NCBI GenBank assembly: GCA_965206355.1
Contig: OZ242212.1
Coordinates: 1,302,001 to 1,366,000 of the forward strand
From: Spongiihabitans sp965206355
GTDB taxonomy: Bacteria; Pseudomonadota; Gammaproteobacteria; Arenicellales; Poriferihabitantaceae
Direction: 5' to 3'
DNA: 64,000 nt
Part shown: one piece after another, positions 61,002 through 64,000 of the stretch
Numbering within the stretch: position 1 is the stretch's first letter
Layout: each line of letters opens with the position of its first letter
Position numbers and translations under genes: made by a program
The notes under the pieces: generated by a model
Databases searched by the model: none
What the model was told of the DNA's origin: nothing
Seen by the model: the letters and a program-made list of their open reading frames with translations, nothing else

Positions 61002-64000
61002 TCATGCCATATCGGCTGAGGGGATCAAGGGCGCACGAAACGGATTCAGGTTTTTACGCGCGTGAACACTCAACAACAACAGCCCCATATCCGCCTGTCC
61101 ATGAATGGCGCCCACCCGAAAATTATCGTCCGCCCAGCAATCGGGAAACCAGCACTGACTGCTACGCTTGCGCTGAACAATCTCATTGACTAAGTTATCC
61201 ACGGCCTCCCGAGGAGAATTAACGCCTGGTACGGCCAATAACTGGTAAAGATGATCCATCAGAAATTCTCCAGACTTGGTCAACAACTGTTTGGCCGTGT
61301 ATTCATGCGCCTGCTGTTCCGGCATTCCCCCGGTATGATGTTCGCCGGAAGCATTGCGCGCCTTCTCTTCCTGCAAATCCGCTATAAAATTCCGTAGTTT
61401 CAAGTAGCCCGGATGCTCCACGAATAACGGCCAGTTGTCTTGCATGTATTGGTTGACCAGGTACATGCCAGAAGTGGCATTCGGCAGAAACGCATTCGCA
61501 TATTTGCGATAGGTGTCGGTTTGTTCCGGACTTGCCTGCAAGGATTTGGTCTCGATCAATTCCAGTATTTGTTCAATCCATGGAGTCAATATTTCGTTGT
61601 TAAAAAGCAATTCCAACTCAGTAAAACGGTATAAAAGGCCACTGATGCCATGCCGATAATCCACAAAAAGGCTATCCGTATCGCGCATCTCTTTCAGCAA
61701 ATCTACCGTCAGATGTTCTACATTTGCAGTCAGGTTGTTATTCATTGCTGGTTTAACCCGCGCCAGACTGCACAACGCGGCCAGCTTTGATCCGTGCAAA
61801 CTGATTACGCCATATGTTTTGGCTGTTTCATATTCAAACCCTTCAATAGCGTCTCCAGTCATGTATTCATAGCACTTGCGCAACGCCTTGATGTTGTCGT
61901 TTTTTGGGGCGGCATATTGCTGTAGCGTTGCGAGGAAAACAATAATGCCACTGCAACCGTCAAAATTCAGTAGCAAACGTTGCGGGATGCGGATGTTGTT
62001 TAACTGTAGTCTGCCGATGGCGAGGTAATCCTTCAAATTTTCTGTTTGATTGATATTGGATGCCAGTTGGTTGCCTATTTCCTGAGCCAGGGCCACGAAC
62101 TCTCCATCCGTTACCGACTGTGATGCGTTGCTTACATCGTTGCTCCGCCGCCACGGGCGCCGGGGGTTGTCGGGTCGCGTCGAAAACAATGCTTTGATGT
62201 AGCTTATCTGGCGATCAGTCTCATTCAGCGAGTAAGCGTAATTTCGGGCTATCTTGGAAAGCGTGGTTTTTTTGAAAAAATTTTCTTCGGTGGCAACATT
62301 CGCAGTATTGAAAAGCAGCAGGCTGTTGGTTTGTAATTCAAACAACGGGACATCATTGTTCCATATATCATTTCTTATGCCGTCGATAATGGTGATCGGA
62401 AAGCCTTTAAATATCGAGAAAAACCTGTCCAGCGCAATACTTGCGCGTACGCCGTCATTCCCGCAATCACCGAAAAACCTGGCTATCAGCGAATAGCATT
62501 GCCAGGTATCGACGACGATATGACGAAAACGAGCTTGGTCGATACGTTGATAGAACTGCTGTAGTGCTTCACGCCCAATATCCGATTCCAACAACTTTCC
62601 CATGCGCCTGTAGCCATCGATAAAAATTTCCAGAAAGTCGTTCATGTCCTGGAACTCACCTTGATAAAAAGGCGCATAATCGCTGGCCTCGAAATCGTCA
62701 TATAAATTATCTTTTTTCGAAAACGGAACCTGTTGCTTTCCCGGAGGTGTTGTTACGCTGATATCAATCCCATCCGCCAACTTAAAGCTCACCGACCCCG
62801 GCATGAGCAGTGGCAACATGCCCACCATCTGCATTTTTCTAAATTGCACGACGTGTTCATCTTGCTCGTCGGTGTTCCAGAGATCTTCGAAACTGTTGCC
62901 GACAATTGTTTCATAATCAATAAAATAGGGCATGTCGGCACAAGCGATTAGGTTGTCATACCAGAAATCATTGCCATTCAATAACTGTAGCACAAACAAC
63001 CATCCCCCCAAGCGCCGGTAAAAAGTCTCCACTTCCGACAGCTGACCGCACGCTTGCCAGCGAACCCGTTGCTCCCAGCCATACCCCTGGCAATACATAA
63101 ACGCGGGCGTCAACGGCACAAACTCACTGTGCGATGGATGCAGGTCTTGCAGTAATAATCCGATTGCCCAAGTGCCTATCAGGTTTTTTGGCTTGTAGAC
63201 AACATCGCCGCGGCTGGTCTCGAAAATAGCCACTGAACGCCCGCCGCGGTGCGGGTCCCCCAAACCGCAGCGTAGCCGTGAAACGACAATACCGTCATCG
63301 GTTTGCGCTTGCGGGCGCAACATCTGAACTGTGAGTTGAGATAGGTCAGCGGTAAATCTGTGCAGCATTTCCTCCGTGGCTATCTGCCAGCGAAACACCA
63401 GATTGCCAATAATTTTGACCAGAATCGGTTGGCGTTCAAAAGCCGCTTGCCAAAACCCCAATGTTTCAAATAATTGTTGTCGATAATCGTCTTCGCCCTC
63501 GGGAAAACTGCCGGGATACGCATTCAATACGCCAAACAGTGGCGGCGCAAGCCGCGACATAAGGTTTTCAAGCAAATCGTTCACGCTGGCTTCGGTCAGC
63601 TGAATCCCGGCTGATGCCAACTGATGTTGTTGAGCGTTGAGCCACGGGCGACACAATTCCGCCCAGGCGACAGCCAGCGTCAAGTGGGGTTTTTTTTCAG
63701 CGTACTCCGGTTTAATTCTTTCATCGTGTTGCCGCCAACGTTCATATAAATCAATGAATGTTTTTGCCCAGTCGGGCAAATACTCCGGGGCGGATACATC
63801 CACATCGCGCATGGATTGATACCACTGCTGTTGATCCAGCCCACGGCGTCGTAAAATTTCCCCCCCCTCCGGCGCGGGTCGGAACAAGGCGCTCCAACTA
63901 TCGCATCGGTTTTGTAAAACAACCGCATCTTGCTCGGCGCTGAATGTAAATGCCCCGGACTTGATGCGTTCCTCGGGGAAACTTGCCCGGGCAATCCATT
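61002..64000 (-). CDS. lanM: Type 2 lanthipeptide synthetase (LanM) with degenerate cyclase, N-terminus cut by window edge
   Basis: The minus-strand frame is open to the right edge, so the N-terminus is missing (WIARASFPEERIKS is the first visible part). Residues are counted from M1 at 63887. The DUF4135 dehydratase shows D211/H213 (GDPHRGGRS), K232 (VYKPKNL), D307 and N312 (NDFWYDNLIA), D324 (FIDYET), R455 and T461 (RHIVVDT). W309 stands where most LanM proteins have His. The C-terminal LanC-like fold is recognisable (DGCSGIIVFL, YRHGISGLLYRF, GAIHGQADMG), but the WCHG zinc motif reads FLPN (800-803) and no CHG follows. It should dehydrate Ser/Thr but is not expected to make thioether rings. 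Confidence 0.85.
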   Translation of the reverse strand, partial: WIARASFPEERIKSGAFTFSAEQDAVVLQNRCDSWSALFRPAPEGGEILRRRGLDQQQWYQSMRDVDVSAPEYLPDWAKTFIDLYERWRQHDERIKPEYAEKKPHLTLAVAWAELCRPWLNAQQHQLASAGIQLTEASVNDLLENLMSRLAPPLFGVLNAYPGSFPEGEDDYRQQLFETLGFWQAAFERQPILVKIIGNLVFRWQIATEEMLHRFTADLSQLTVQMLRPQAQTDDGIVVSRLRCGLGDPHRGGRSVAIFETSRGDVVYKPKNLIGTWAIGLLLQDLHPSHSEFVPLTPAFMYCQGYGWEQRVRWQACGQLSEVETFYRRLGGWLFVLQLLNGNDFWYDNLIACADMPYFIDYETIVGNSFEDLWNTDEQDEHVVQFRKMQMVGMLPLLMPGSVSFKLADGIDISVTTPPGKQQVPFSKKDNLYDDFEASDYAPFYQGEFQDMNDFLEIFIDGYRRMGKLLESDIGREALQQFYQRIDQARFRHIVVDTWQCYSLIARFFGDCGNDGVRASIALDRFFSIFKGFPITIIDGIRNDIWNNDVPLFELQTNSLLLFNTANVATEENFFKKTTLSKIARNYAYSLNETDRQISYIKALFSTRPDNPRRPWRRSNDVSNASQSVTDGEFVALAQEIGNQLASNINQTENLKDYLAIGRLQLNNIRIPQRLLLNFDGCSGIIVFLATLQQYAAPKNDNIKALRKCYEYMTGDAIEGFEYETAKTYGVISLHGSKLAALCSLARVKPAMNNNLTANVEHLTVDLLKEMRDTDSLFVDYRHGISGLLYRFTELELLFNNEILTPWIEQILELIETKSLQASPEQTDTYRKYANAFLPNATSGMYLVNQYMQDNWPLFVEHPGYLKLRNFIADLQEEKARNASGEHHTGGMPEQQAHEYTAKQLLTKSGEFLMDHLYQLLAVPGVNSPREAVDNLVNEIVQRKRSSQCWFPDCWADDNFRVGAIHGQADMGLLLLSVHARKNLNPFRAPLIPSADMA

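Noticed and set aside
1..64000. tRNA or rRNA genes
   Set aside because: No cloverleaf with a conserved T-loop and no rRNA-like segment was noticed in any intergenic region.

Overview
The window looks like a chromosome segment of a gammaproteobacterium of moderate GC. Evidence for this: an NlpD-type LytM protein, trpD, relA with a degenerate HD domain, uvrA next to an MFS gene and ssb, pdxH and rarA. Malyl-CoA lyase plus malate-CoA ligase, an MttB-family methyltransferase with a GlxA-type regulator, hydroxyproline-type catabolism, TRAP and TTT receptors and many decayed genes suggest a marine, possibly animal-associated bacterium. That lifestyle is inference.

Layout. 1-2677: end of nlpD, trpD, a LysR regulator. 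2848-10253: a 162-bp MITE, then a translationally coupled type III-like restriction-modification operon with an AbiJ-like gene between mod and res. 10417-20009: housekeeping genes (relA, uvrA, MFS, ssb, pdxH, rarA). 20216-24382: malyl-CoA lyase, a 38-codon membrane ORF, mtkA, mtkB and a HisA-like paralogue. 24446-31556: GNAT, DUF4143 ATPase, methyltransferase, YHS protein, GlxA regulator, MttB-family protein and a 46-codon stump of a dimethylglycine-dehydrogenase-like gene, with two non-coding tandem repeats.

31557-54140 is a mosaic that replaces the rest of that catabolic operon: a TAXI-TRAP transporter with a RidA protein, a decayed ISNCY-like element, a DM13 protein, a C-terminally truncated CbbQ/NorQ ATPase, a decapitated ArsR-type gene, an EamA transporter, an IS481-like element, a divergent set of genes fitting 4-hydroxy-L-proline catabolism (epimerase, FAD dehydrogenase, DapA-like deaminase, GntR regulator, polar amino acid ABC transporter, enolase-superfamily enzyme), then a quinone oxidoreductase pseudogene split by a MITE, a TctC receptor beheaded by a second IS481 fragment, and a fourth MITE.

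54188-64000 holds the most interesting content, an apparent RiPP locus: two consecutive fused E1-like/YcaO cyclodehydratases on the plus strand, and on the minus strand a type 2 lanthipeptide synthetase (running off the right edge), a PF04392-type periplasmic binding protein and a nitroreductase. The LanM keeps most dehydratase residues but has lost its zinc ligands, so the set looks built for azoline/azole formation plus Ser/Thr dehydration rather than lanthionine rings. No precursor peptide is recognisable inside the window.
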